Shown here: piece after piece, positions 16,531-25,200 of the stretch
Layout: every line of letters begins with the position of its first letter
Numbering within the stretch: the first letter of the stretch is position 1
From: an uncultured Muribaculaceae bacterium
Lineage (GTDB): Bacteria; Bacteroidota; Bacteroidia; Bacteroidales; Muribaculaceae
Length of the DNA stretch: 31,799 bases
NCBI GenBank assembly: GCA_910589095.1
Contig: CAJUSN010000002.1
Coordinates: 20,532 to 52,330 of the forward strand
Direction of reading: 5' to 3'
Program-made: the position numbers and the translations under genes
The notes under the pieces: model-generated
What the model was told of the DNA's origin: nothing
Database searches by the model: none
The model's input: the letters and a program-made list of their open reading frames with translations, nothing else

Positions 16531-17526
16531 TCAAATAAAAGTATCGGCCATTTCAGCAACGGCTTTTTCTGCCGAAGCTCCATGGTAAAGAATTGAATAG
16601 ACGCCCTCCAAGATGGGCATCGTCACCCGGTAACGGCGATTGATGTCGTGAATGCATTTTGCGGCATAATAACCCTCGGCTGTCTGCACCATCTCCATTC
16701 TGGCAGCTTTAACGGAAAGACCGCGTCCAATCATAACGCCAAAATTATGGTTGCGGCTGAAGCGGGAGTAGGCCGTGACAAGAAGGTCGCCAAGATAAAC
16801 CGAGTCGCAAATATTGCGTTCACGGGGTGAGGCAGCACTTACAAAGCGTTGCATCTCCATCACGGCATTGCTCACGAGCATGGCCTGGAAGTTGTCGCCG
16901 GAGCGCAAACCGTGTATAATGCCGGCGCAAATGGCATAGACATTTTTCAACACCGCAGCATACTCTATCCCGAGCACATCGGATGATGTGACAGTGGTAA
17001 GAGCCGGACCGCGCAACACATGCGCAAACTGCTCGGCACGATAGATATCATTGCACCCCACCGTAAGGAAACTGCGGCGCCCCATGGCCACTTCCTCGGC
17101 ATGGCAAGGCCCCGACACAACAAGGCTTCGCCCTGAATTTATGCCGAAATGGCTCTCCATATAGTCGGAAATCACCATCTCGTCATCAGGGACAATACCC
17201 TTTATGGCCGATACTACGGCCTTGGATGATATATCGGTAGTGATTCCCGAGATCTGTTTCTTGAAATAGGGCGACGGCATAGCCAACAGTACTGTATCGG
17301 CCATCCGCGCCGCCTCATCGATGGATGCTGTGAATGTGATATGCCGCAGGTCAAATTTCACGTCGCTCAGATATGCGGGATTCCTGCCCGAAGCCATGAA
17401 ACTGTCTATGCGGTCCTGCCTATGCATGTACCACACAATGTCATTTCCGTTGTCAACGAGCAACTTGGCAAGTGCAGTGGCCCAGCTGCCACCGCCCATA
17501 ACCGCTATTTTACCGGGAAAACTCAT
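16531..17526 (-). CDS. gpsA: Glycerol-3-phosphate dehydrogenase (NAD(P)+)
   Basis: Reduces dihydroxyacetone phosphate to sn-glycerol-3-phosphate for phospholipid synthesis. From the ATG at 17526 the protein is 331 residues and begins MSFPGKIAVMGGGSWATALA, placing the Rossmann motif at residues 11-18 as in the family. A GTG at 17565, overlapping the lysS stop, would add 13 residues with no family counterpart and is less likely, although it would couple translation to lysS. The conserved SAIKGI (Lys109) and AVLKNVYAICAGI blocks are present. Confidence 0.93.
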   Translation of the reverse strand: MSFPGKIAVMGGGSWATALAKLLVDNGNDIVWYMHRQDRIDSFMASGRNPAYLSDVKFDLRHITFTASIDEAARMADTVLLAMPSPYFKKQISGITTDISSKAVVSAIKGIVPDDEMVISDYMESHFGINSGRSLVVSGPCHAEEVAMGRRSFLTVGCNDIYRAEQFAHVLRGPALTTVTSSDVLGIEYAAVLKNVYAICAGIIHGLRSGDNFQAMLVSNAVMEMQRFVSAASPRERNICDSVYLGDLLVTAYSRFSRNHNFGVMIGRGLSVKAARMEMVQTAEGYYAAKCIHDINRRYRVTMPILEGVYSILYHGASAEKAVAEMADTFI

Positions 17527-17561
17527 GCTGTAACAACAATTGATGGCATTGTCAGGTTTTA

Positions 17562-19322
17562 TCACTCTTCCGTTTCGCCCTCTGCGGGAGCTGCAGACTC
17601 AACCCAGGCCTTCACCTCATCCACTGTGGGATTCTTCAGTTCAAGTTTGAATTTCTTGTTAAGTCCACAGAGATCCTGCTGAAGCTTGCCGGCCGATGCA
17701 GTGGTTCCAAGCTGAGCCACGGTAAGGACCCCGAGCTTATGCAGCGCAGGAACCCATTCTTCAGGCACGCCTACGGTGGCAAAAGCGGCGGCATTGTCGC
17801 GCTTGGCTTTCTTTTCGGGGCGCATCTGAGGGAAGAAGAGCACTTCCTGTATGGTGGTTTGACCGGTCATAAGCATCACAAGACGGTCCATACCGATACC
17901 CATACCTGACGTGGGCGGCATACCATACTCGAGAGCGCGGATAAAGTCATGGTCAATGATCATGGCCTCATCATCACCCTTTTCAGCCAGACGCATCTGC
18001 TCCACAAATCGTTCATATTGATCGATCGGGTCGTTGAGCTCAGAGTAAGCGTTTGCAAGCTCCTTACCGTTGACCATAAGCTCGAAACGTTCAGTGAGCT
18101 CAGGGTTATCACGATGACGCTTCGTGAGAGGCGACATCTCTATGGGGTAGTCGGTAATGAATGTGGGCTGAATATAGGTACCTTCGCATTTTTCACCGAA
18201 AATCTCGTCAATGAGCTTTCCTTTGCCCAGCGACTCATCAACTTCAATGTCAAGCTGGCGGCACACGTCGCGTAGCTGTTCCTCGTTCATTCCGGTAATG
18301 TCTATTCCGGTGTGTTCCTTGATGGCCTCGATCATAGTCACGCGACGGAAAGGAGCCTTGAAGGAGATAATATTGTCGCCCACTTTCACATCTGTCGTTC
18401 CGTTAACATCCAGACAAATCTTCTCAAGAAGGCGCTCGGTGAACTGCATCATCCAGTTATAATCCTTGTAGGCCACATAGATCTCCATGCAGGTGAATTC
18501 AGGATTGTGAGTGCGGTCCATACCCTCATTTCGGAAATTCTTCGAGAATTCATAAACACCCTCGAAACCGCCAACGATCAGACGCTTCAGGTAAAGCTCA
18601 TCGGCAATACGCATGTACAGGGGAATGTCAAGCGCATTGTGGTGTGTAATGAAGGGGCGAGCAGATGCACCGCCGGGAATAGCCTGCAGAATAGGTGTTT
18701 CCACCTCCATGTAACCATGCGAATTGAAAAACTCGCGCATGGAATTGTAAACCTTGGTACGCTTGATAAAGATATCTTTAACACCATCATTGACCACCAG
18801 GTCAACATAGCGGCGGCGATAGCGGAGTTCAGGATCATCGAAAGCGTCATACGTAACGCCATCCTTAACCTTCACAATGGGGAGCGGACGGAGCGATTTG
18901 CCTAACACCGTGATCTCTTCGGCATGTACGGTGATTTCACCCATCTGAGTGCGGAACACGTAGCCCTTCACCCCAATAAAGTCACCAATATCGAGAAGTT
19001 TCTTGAGCACCACGTTGTACTGGTCCTTGTCTTCACCGGGACACAAATCGTCACGGCTCACATACACTTGGATTCTTCCCTCCGAGTCCTGAAGCTCCAG
19101 GAATGAGGCCTTACCCATGATGCGACGGCTCATGATACGGCCGGCGATGCTCACTTCGCGGCGAGGAGCCTCATCCGAGAAGTTTTCTTTAATCTCTTTT
19201 GTGTGACCGGTAACGGAATATTCCGCAGCGGGATAAGGGTCGATACCACGGCGACGCATCTCATCAAGTGAGCCACGACGCACTATCTCTTGTTCGCTGA
19301 GTTCTAAAATATTAGTAGCCAT
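17562..19322 (-). CDS. lysS: Lysyl-tRNA synthetase, class II, with C-terminal extension
   Basis: Charges tRNA-Lys. The ATG at 19322 gives 586 residues starting MATNILELSE; a GTG at 19334 is rejected. An OB-fold anticodon-binding domain (about 55-155) precedes the class II core, with motif 2 FRNEGMDRTHNPEF (about 263-276) and motif 3 GMGIGMDRLVMLM near 500. After the usual end (FFPQMRPE) about 60 further residues follow (VGVPEEWVPALHKLGVLTVA, then KLQQDLCGL and NPTVDEVKAWV), forming a small helical domain absent from E. coli LysS; I recall similar extensions in Bacteroidota. It is first of the lysS-gpsA-pgi run. Confidence 0.96.
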   Translation of the reverse strand: MATNILELSEQEIVRRGSLDEMRRRGIDPYPAAEYSVTGHTKEIKENFSDEAPRREVSIAGRIMSRRIMGKASFLELQDSEGRIQVYVSRDDLCPGEDKDQYNVVLKKLLDIGDFIGVKGYVFRTQMGEITVHAEEITVLGKSLRPLPIVKVKDGVTYDAFDDPELRYRRRYVDLVVNDGVKDIFIKRTKVYNSMREFFNSHGYMEVETPILQAIPGGASARPFITHHNALDIPLYMRIADELYLKRLIVGGFEGVYEFSKNFRNEGMDRTHNPEFTCMEIYVAYKDYNWMMQFTERLLEKICLDVNGTTDVKVGDNIISFKAPFRRVTMIEAIKEHTGIDITGMNEEQLRDVCRQLDIEVDESLGKGKLIDEIFGEKCEGTYIQPTFITDYPIEMSPLTKRHRDNPELTERFELMVNGKELANAYSELNDPIDQYERFVEQMRLAEKGDDEAMIIDHDFIRALEYGMPPTSGMGIGMDRLVMLMTGQTTIQEVLFFPQMRPEKKAKRDNAAAFATVGVPEEWVPALHKLGVLTVAQLGTTASAGKLQQDLCGLNKKFKLELKNPTVDEVKAWVESAAPAEGETEE

Positions 19323-19348
19323 AAGTTTTTGCACTTTATTTCAATGTG

Positions 19349-19380
19349 CAAAATTAACAAAAAAAATCGGGTCACCCAAA
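19349..19380 (-). promoter_or_regulatory. Bacteroidota-type promoter of lysS
   Basis: Read on the - strand: TTTG (19380-19377), a 20-base spacer, then TAATTTTG (19356-19349). Both elements match consensus, 27 bases before the lysS ATG at 19322. Confidence 0.75.
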
Positions 19381-19445
19381 CCCATGAACAGCTGCGTACT
19401 CCCAAGTGCAACTTTCCGTTTAGCTTTGACGGTCAATATAGAGCA

Positions 19446-19476
19446 GAGGTGAAGTGCCTGCGTGTCACTTCACCTC
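19446..19476. repeat. Perfect 11-bp inverted repeat (hairpin)
   Basis: GAGGTGAAGTG (19446-19456) pairs exactly with CACTTCACCTC (19466-19476) across a 9-base loop. No T-run follows on either strand. It may end transcripts coming from 19690-20118 on the - strand, or be a protein-binding site upstream of the lysS promoter. Confidence 0.6.
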
Positions 19477-19492
19477 CGTAATGAAAGATAAG

Positions 19493-19675
19493 AACTGCCG
19501 TTAAGTAAGTATTGGAAATTAATTTATATTATAATTTATGGATATCAAGTTGAGTGCCGGCTTTACGAAGAAGGATTTATGGGGTTCCATAATGACTGAT
19601 GAGTAAGGGTGGAAATCAGTTTGAGATGCGTGAAGGATAGTATAAACTAATTTCCAACACTTACTTATAACAGTT
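19493..19675. repeat. 183-bp element with about 36-base imperfect terminal inverted repeats
   Basis: The left arm (19493-19528) and right arm (19641-19675) are inverted copies. AACTG at the outer end is followed by a short unmatched stretch, then 28 bases from TAAGTAAGT to TTTATA that match except at two positions. Both exceptions become G-U pairs if the - strand is transcribed and A-C mismatches if the + strand is. Inside are two more hairpins: TTATGG/CCATAA (19577-19592) and ACTGAT/ATCAGT (19595-19620). No ORF fits. It could be a MITE-like non-autonomous element or the structured 3' end of the upstream - strand gene. No target-site duplication is obvious. Confidence 0.7.
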
Positions 19676-19689
19676 TCTCTACATTCGGG

Positions 19690-20118
19690 TTATTTTACCA
19701 GATTGAGTTCGCACTCGTAAACGTGGCGGGGAGTGCTTTCTTCGTAGTAGAGTTTGGTACCGTTGTTTTTTATATCAAAGGTCCAGGTCATCTCAGCTCC
19801 CTCCCAATACTTGATTGTCACTTTCTTGCCGGTGACTTTGTAAGTGCCTTGCGATACGTTTCCATCGATGTTCACACTGCACACAAGTCCTTGTTGGTAA
19901 AAGTAGATCTCCACTTCCTGCTCTCCCTGAGTATAGTACACGCCTTTGAAAGTTTTATTGGCAAGCGAAACGGATGCCGCTGCTTTCTTTCGTGTTGTTT
20001 TCTTTTTCGCGGCTGTAGCTGCGGAAGCCTCTACGGTTGAGATTGCAATTGTACCCGCACCGAGTCCTGCAAAAAGAACGGCGCTCAGGGCAAGTTTAAG
20101 CACTGATTTCAATTTCAT
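19690..20118 (-). CDS. Small secreted protein with Lys-rich linker, unknown function
   Basis: A 142-residue predicted exported protein. The N-terminus MKLKSVLKLALSAVLFAGLGAG is a signal peptide, with cleavage probably after an Ala in the VEASAATA region. A basic linker KKKTTRKKAAA precedes a compact domain of about 90 residues rich in beta-strand segments (FKGVYYTQGEQEVEIYFYQQ, GTYKVTGKKVTIKYW, MTWTFDIKNNGTKLYYEES) resembling a small lipocalin-like or META-like barrel, but I cannot name a family. A -7 box lies upstream, and the stop is 15 bases from a large inverted-repeat element that would form the 3' end of its transcript. Confidence 0.65.
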   Translation of the reverse strand: MKLKSVLKLALSAVLFAGLGAGTIAISTVEASAATAAKKKTTRKKAAASVSLANKTFKGVYYTQGEQEVEIYFYQQGLVCSVNIDGNVSQGTYKVTGKKVTIKYWEGAEMTWTFDIKNNGTKLYYEESTPRHVYECELNLVK

Positions 20119-20162
20119 AAGTCAGATTGTTTTTGGTATGTCATGGATTTGATTAGTGTATG

Positions 20163-20170
20163 CAAATTTA
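20163..20170 (-). promoter_or_regulatory. -7 promoter box of the small secreted protein gene
   Basis: On the - strand TAAATTTG (20170-20163) matches TAnnTTTG and would give a leader of about 40 bases before the ATG at 20118. The -33 region is only weakly matched. Confidence 0.5.
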
Positions 20171-20329
20171 AAGAAAAGACACTTTTTTCAGCCAGTCCGT
20201 TTTATCCACTTTGCCTTCAGGACCATTTCTGCTAAGTATAATTCTCATGAAAAGCGCGAAATCACCTCAATAAATTGAAATTTTCCATACAAACGAGTCT
20301 TAAAACGGCTGTCATACGGAAATAATGGC

Positions 20330-20337
20330 TACTTTTG
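20330..20337 (+). promoter_or_regulatory. -7 promoter box that decides the start of the following gene
   Basis: TACTTTTG matches TAnnTTTG and sits between an upstream in-frame ATG (20325) and the ATG at 20346. If this promoter is used, the upstream ATG is not on the transcript, which favours 20346. The -33 element is weak. Confidence 0.5.
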
Positions 20338-20345
20338 CATCAGTC

Positions 20346-21380
20346 ATGAAATATAGAATCACCATATTGCTTGCAGTGGCCTTGCATGCGTTCAACGCGC
20401 AAGCCTTGAAACCTACCTGGGCGGTGGATTTCGGCGCCGTATTCGATAACCGAGAAGGGGACCAATCCTACTCCTCATCCAAAACATATTTGTTCACCTC
20501 CCTTGCACCGGAGGTGGGATTGAAGTTCACCCCAACGGATAGGATTGCGGGAGGGGTGGTATGGAAACAGCCGATTGGATGCGAATGGGAAGGCCATCGT
20601 CTCTCCCCCACCCTCTATTTCCGCCACGATGGCGCTCCCGCCGACAACCCTTGGAGTTTTTCCATGGGTATGTTTCCACGGCGGCAACTCACAGAAGAGA
20701 TGCCCGGCTTTCTTTGGAGTGATTCTCTGAGCTATATGCAGAACAATATCCGAGGGCTCTTAGTGCAATACCGGCGAGAAAGAGGGTTCGCGGATCTTTA
20801 CCTTGACTGGCGCGGTATGCAAACAAAGGAACAGCGCGAAGCATTCAACATAGTGTTTCACGGACGTTGGCACCCCAGACACGATAATCCCTTCTTCATT
20901 GGCGGCCATGCCATGATGAACCACCTTGCCCGACGTAAAGATGCACCGGAAAATGAGTATGTGGTGGATAATTTCATAGTCAACCCTTATGCTGGAGTCA
21001 ACCTGCAGGGCCGCACACCCCTTGACAGCCTGATTGTGAGAGGCGGTCCGCTGTTGACCATAGAGCGCGACCGTGCGAATGGAAACGTATGGCACGCTCC
21101 TGTTGGGGCATGGATAGAAGCCGTGGGCGAATGGCGCTGGCTGGGGCTTAAAAACAGTTTCTACTTCGGCGGCCGCCAATTTCCCAACTACGACTCCTTC
21201 GGCGGTTTATTATACCAAGGTGAGCCATTTTACAAGGCAAAATTCTACGATCGGCTTGATGTATACGCTCACCTTTATCGCAACCGTTTCATGGACATCC
21301 AGGCTTCACTCAACTTCAATTTCGCCGGTAAAGCAATGAACTTCTCACAGCGAGTAATGCTGCGGGTGTATCTGCCGTGA
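20346..21380 (+). CDS. Predicted outer-membrane beta-barrel protein, unknown function
   Basis: A 344-residue exported protein from the ATG at 20346 (signal peptide MKYRITILLAVALHAFNAQA). A start at 20325 would put seven extra residues in front of the signal peptide and overlap the promoter box. The mature chain has many alternating aromatic/hydrophobic strand-like segments (KPTWAVDFGAVFD, GLLVQYRRERGFADLYLDWRG, HAPVGAWIEAVGEWRW, NSFYFGGRQF) and ends near FSQRVMLRVYLP, in the style of an outer-membrane barrel. No catalytic motif is recognised. It converges on the M15 peptidase lipoprotein gene, with only 2 bases between their stops. Confidence 0.65.
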   Translation: MKYRITILLAVALHAFNAQALKPTWAVDFGAVFDNREGDQSYSSSKTYLFTSLAPEVGLKFTPTDRIAGGVVWKQPIGCEWEGHRLSPTLYFRHDGAPADNPWSFSMGMFPRRQLTEEMPGFLWSDSLSYMQNNIRGLLVQYRRERGFADLYLDWRGMQTKEQREAFNIVFHGRWHPRHDNPFFIGGHAMMNHLARRKDAPENEYVVDNFIVNPYAGVNLQGRTPLDSLIVRGGPLLTIERDRANGNVWHAPVGAWIEAVGEWRWLGLKNSFYFGGRQFPNYDSFGGLLYQGEPFYKAKFYDRLDVYAHLYRNRFMDIQASLNFNFAGKAMNFSQRVMLRVYLP

Positions 21381-21382
21381 CC

Positions 21383-22285
21383 TCAGCGCGTGAGGCGCGA
21401 ATATGCCAGAATCTCGGGTCGGAATTCAAAGTGCATAGTATCATAATGATACCATGCTCCACCCCAAATGAAGCCATGCCGTTCGAAAATCTCCACAATC
21501 TGCTGCGGAAATTTGTTGGCATACACTATCTTTGAGGTTTCCTTCGCATTTTTGTTTTTCCAAAGCCAATAATCGGAATACGGAACCGCTATGTCAAACG
21601 CAATCCCGTAGGAGTGCGCACTCTGACGCTTGGCACCTCTCACAGGACGCCAATAAAATGTTCCTGATGAGTCAAGATATTTACGCAATTCGGGGTACTT
21701 GGCTATCTCCGCCGCCACTTTGCGCAACGAATCGGCCGCACCATTGACGGGTGTGAATTCCACGGTTTTGCCAAACCACGGCACCTTCACCAACTTGGAT
21801 TTTACTGCCCCCGCTGAGTTGCCATACATTTTCTTAAACAGAGCTTCGCTGCGCGAGCGCCCTGCATCATGCAGATACTCCGGAGGAGTCACCCCAGCGT
21901 CATAACGCACAAAAAACATATCCTCCACATCACCGTCATCGAGCAGAGTGTCAAAATCCTTGATTCTGCCGTCATCATAAGTGAGCGAAGTCCCATCGCG
22001 AAAGTTCACTTTATTATCCTCAACGGAGGAAATAAAATCGGGATACGCTTCCAAAAGTGCCCGCGGGCCGGCAACGGGGTCGGACCCGCCCGCATTAGCT
22101 TTTGACGGATCCACAACCTGCTTGCCTATGCTTTTAGGCTGCGGCTGGTCATTTTCCATAACCGTGGAGCTCTCAGTTGTTGCCGAAACAGAGTCGGGCT
22201 GTCCGGGCGATGAAGAAGCCTTTGAAGAGTCGGCGCATGAGAGCGCCAACAATGAAAGGGAAAGAAGTATAACTTTATTATGCAT
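21383..22285 (-). CDS. M15-family D,D-/L,D-carboxypeptidase-like lipoprotein
   Basis: A 300-residue predicted lipoprotein (lipobox LALSC, Cys17) with a Ser/Pro-rich linker to about residue 60 and a C-terminal VanY/M15-type zinc peptidase domain. The zinc ligands are His224 and Asp231 in SAHSYGIAFDIAVPYSDYW and His285 in TMHFEFRP, the standard HxxGxAxD ... HxEF arrangement. The family cleaves murein peptide stems, so the likely site of action is the periplasmic face of the envelope. It starts 3 bases after the beta-galactosidase stop, as last gene of a - strand run. Its pairing with a glycosidase suggests no obvious shared pathway. Confidence 0.85.
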   Translation of the reverse strand: MHNKVILLSLSLLALSCADSSKASSSPGQPDSVSATTESSTVMENDQPQPKSIGKQVVDPSKANAGGSDPVAGPRALLEAYPDFISSVEDNKVNFRDGTSLTYDDGRIKDFDTLLDDGDVEDMFFVRYDAGVTPPEYLHDAGRSRSEALFKKMYGNSAGAVKSKLVKVPWFGKTVEFTPVNGAADSLRKVAAEIAKYPELRKYLDSSGTFYWRPVRGAKRQSAHSYGIAFDIAVPYSDYWLWKNKNAKETSKIVYANKFPQQIVEIFERHGFIWGGAWYHYDTMHFEFRPEILAYSRLTR

Positions 22286-22288
22286 GGT

Positions 22289-25200
22289 TTAGTCTTTAGT
22301 TACTGGAGTGAAACGGATACGATAACTTACCGGCTCGCCGACCACTCGGTACACCGGCAGAGTGTCGACATCCTGGCCGCATGAGGCATTTCCCACACCT
22401 CGCATGGCTCCGTCGAGATGCAACACCGTATAGGGGCGAGGCGTAAGCTCCCATTCATGCATGGCGTTCATCAGATCGGCATCGGTCCAAGGAAGCGCCG
22501 AAAAGTTGACGCGTCCCTCGGTTTCTATACAAAGTCCTTGACCTGAAGCATCTGTAAATATGGCACGGCGCAGCCCCTCGCGATTTCCGGTCGACTGGGG
22601 TTTGACGTAGTGCTCACCCATAGTTGCGGGTGTGGTTGTATACATTCCTACCGGAGCGCCGTCCAGGCGGTCGTTGGAGTTGGAAAGAGGCCCGTGAGCC
22701 ACGTAGGTTATCTGATTGAGAGCTGAATCCAAAGCCAAGCTTACACCGGCACGACGCAAGTCGGCACTTTTAGGCTCTACAGTTACCGTCATATCCACCA
22801 CTCCCGAGGGGTGGAGAGTATAGGTTATGTGCTGGTCAGCAATCGATCCGCTTCGCCTTGTCACAACCTCAGTAGAATCAGGTGAAGAGACAATCATCTC
22901 AACCTCACCTAAGGAATCAAGGCCGGTGGAGGTGTCGGTAAATCGGTCATTCTCTATCCATCGGTGATTATCAAATTGCGGCCCTTGTCCGTCGGCTATA
23001 TATTCGCGTCCGGAGATATTCATTGAGGTCATTCGTCCGGTTGAGGAATCAAACTGAAGTTCAACCGCACCGTGCCGAACTCCTATCTTGCCATCGGCAG
23101 GGCGGGTCACTTCGGTGGCAGGCGCGTTCTTAACGCTCTTCACCCGTGCCAACTTGCGGGGGGCAGTGAGTTGGAATTGCTTCAAAGCCACCTCGTGTCC
23201 CTGAGGAATTGCGTCAGTGGCTTCTAACGTCACTGCTGAAAGATTGAGATGCTGTTCGGCATCTGATTTTACGGCATGAAGTCGGAACCGAACCACCGTT
23301 GAATCGCCCGGTAGTGTAGCAGGAAGCTTGATGAGTCCGGAGTCGACCGGCAGCCCATCGGCAAGCAACCGATAGCGTAGGGCAAATTTATCTAGTGGAG
23401 TGAAATCATATCGGTTTTTAACTGTCACAGCCACATCTCTCCCCTTAACAGCAGGCTCACCGAACTTTATCCACTGATGGGCGGCTTTCACCTCGGCCAG
23501 TTTGGCACTCTCACGACGAGTGGCAGGGATTATGCCGTTGGAACAGAAATTTCCTTGATGAGGTCCGGGGTAATCATAACCTGTTGTGAGCCGTAGCTCA
23601 CCCTGCTTCATAAGTTGCGGATTGTAGATGGCCTGATCAACCCAGTCCCAAACGCAACCGCCCACACATGCGTCAGAAGCCTCGATCACATCCCAATACT
23701 CCCGGAAATTACCCATAGCATTACCCATGGCATGGGCATACTCACATATTATCATAGGCTTGTCAAGACCGGAAGTGTTCTTATGCATCCAAGCCTGTCC
23801 GGGATACATTTTGGAGTAAAAATCGGAATAGAGATTTCCACCGTAGCTCTTGTCAAGGCGCGTGCCTTCGTAATGCACCGGTCGACTGTCCAACGCTTTG
23901 GCTGCATCATAGCAAGCTGAAAAATTGGAGCCATTGCCCGCTTCGTTGCCAAGTGACCACATGATCACACTCGGATGATTACGGTCGCGGAGCACCATGC
24001 GGTCTATGCGGTCAACAAAGGCGGGTATCCACTCCGGCATGTCGGAAATGGATTGATTGGCATGGTCCTCAAGGTCAGCTTCATCTATGGCATACATACC
24101 GAAATGATCCATCATGGCATAGAATTTAGCATCGTTAGGATAATGACTCGTACGGACAGTGTTGATGTTGTTGCGTTTCATCAGCAGGATGTCACGAAGA
24201 TACTCGTCAGTGGTCACTGCGCGCCCGTGCATGGGTGATGTGTCATGCCTGTTCACACCTTTGAGAAGCACCGGCTTGCCGTTGATGAGCAGACGCGCAC
24301 CATCTATCGCCACATCCCGCAGTCCGAACTTAGTGGCGAAAGCCATCTGCTCATTGGCCTCACAGTCAAATTGGCGTATCACCATGGTATAGAGCTCTGG
24401 CGTTTCCGCACTCCACATCCGTGGCTGCGCAATGGTGAAGCGTTCATATCCTGTCATCACGGAATCGGGCACCATACCGCGCGCCATATCAAGTTCCTTT
24501 CCGTCAGGATCCAGGATAGCGACAGAATAATAGTTCCAATCGCCGGAAGGGAGTGAGCCTGCAAAAGCAAGATTGACAGTTACTTCAGCAGCTGAATAAT
24601 CCGGAGCAAAGGCAGTGCGTATGTAATGATCGCGTATGGACTTGCCTGGTACGTTATAGATATCCACATCGCGGAAAATACCGCTCATGCGAAACATATC
24701 CTGACACTCGAGGTAGCTCCCGTCGGACCATCGCATCACCTCCACAGCAAGCAGATTCTCGCCCGGACGGATATATGGGGTGATGTCAAACTCGGCATCG
24801 TTATTGGCTCCTTGCGTGTAACCTACCTCATGGCCATTGACCCACACGGTTGCCGCGGAGTAGATGCCGCGGAAATGGAGGTAAGTGTTCCTGTTTTCAG
24901 TCCAGTCGGCAGGCACGGTGAATGTGCGCCGGTAACTGCCGGTGGGATTTATTCCATAGTTTGCGCCATTATCATTGAATTGGGGGCGCGGACGAATGAA
25001 AGGTGGAGTGTTGTCGTGGGGGTATTCTACATTGCAGTATATTGGATGGTCATAACCGAGCATCTCCCAATTGGACGGCACGGGAATGGTGTCCCAAAGC
25101 GAATCGTCATAATCTTCGCGATAAAAAGTCAGCGGCCTTTCGGAAGGCTGGCTCACAAGATTGAAGCGCCAAGTTCCGTTCAAACAGATACGACGTGAAT

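Larger units (their letters stand above)
19323..19689. other. 367-base gene-free gap between lysS and the small secreted protein gene
   Basis: From lysS outward it holds the lysS promoter (19349-19380), about 65 bases with nothing recognised, a perfect 11-bp hairpin (19446-19476) and the 183-bp inverted-repeat element (19493-19675). No open frame of note lies inside. Confidence 0.7.

Noticed and set aside
17527..17565. GTG start of gpsA overlapping the lysS stop
   Set aside because: It would add 13 residues ahead of the Rossmann fold with no family counterpart. The GTGA overlap is tempting for coupling, so it is kept only as an alternative.
19596..19615. CTGATGA followed by GAAA, resembling a hammerhead ribozyme core
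   Set aside because: The 9 bases between the two boxes (GTAAGGGTG) cannot form stem II, and no cleavage triplet with flanking stems is found. The bases are better explained by the ACTGAT/ATCAGT hairpin.
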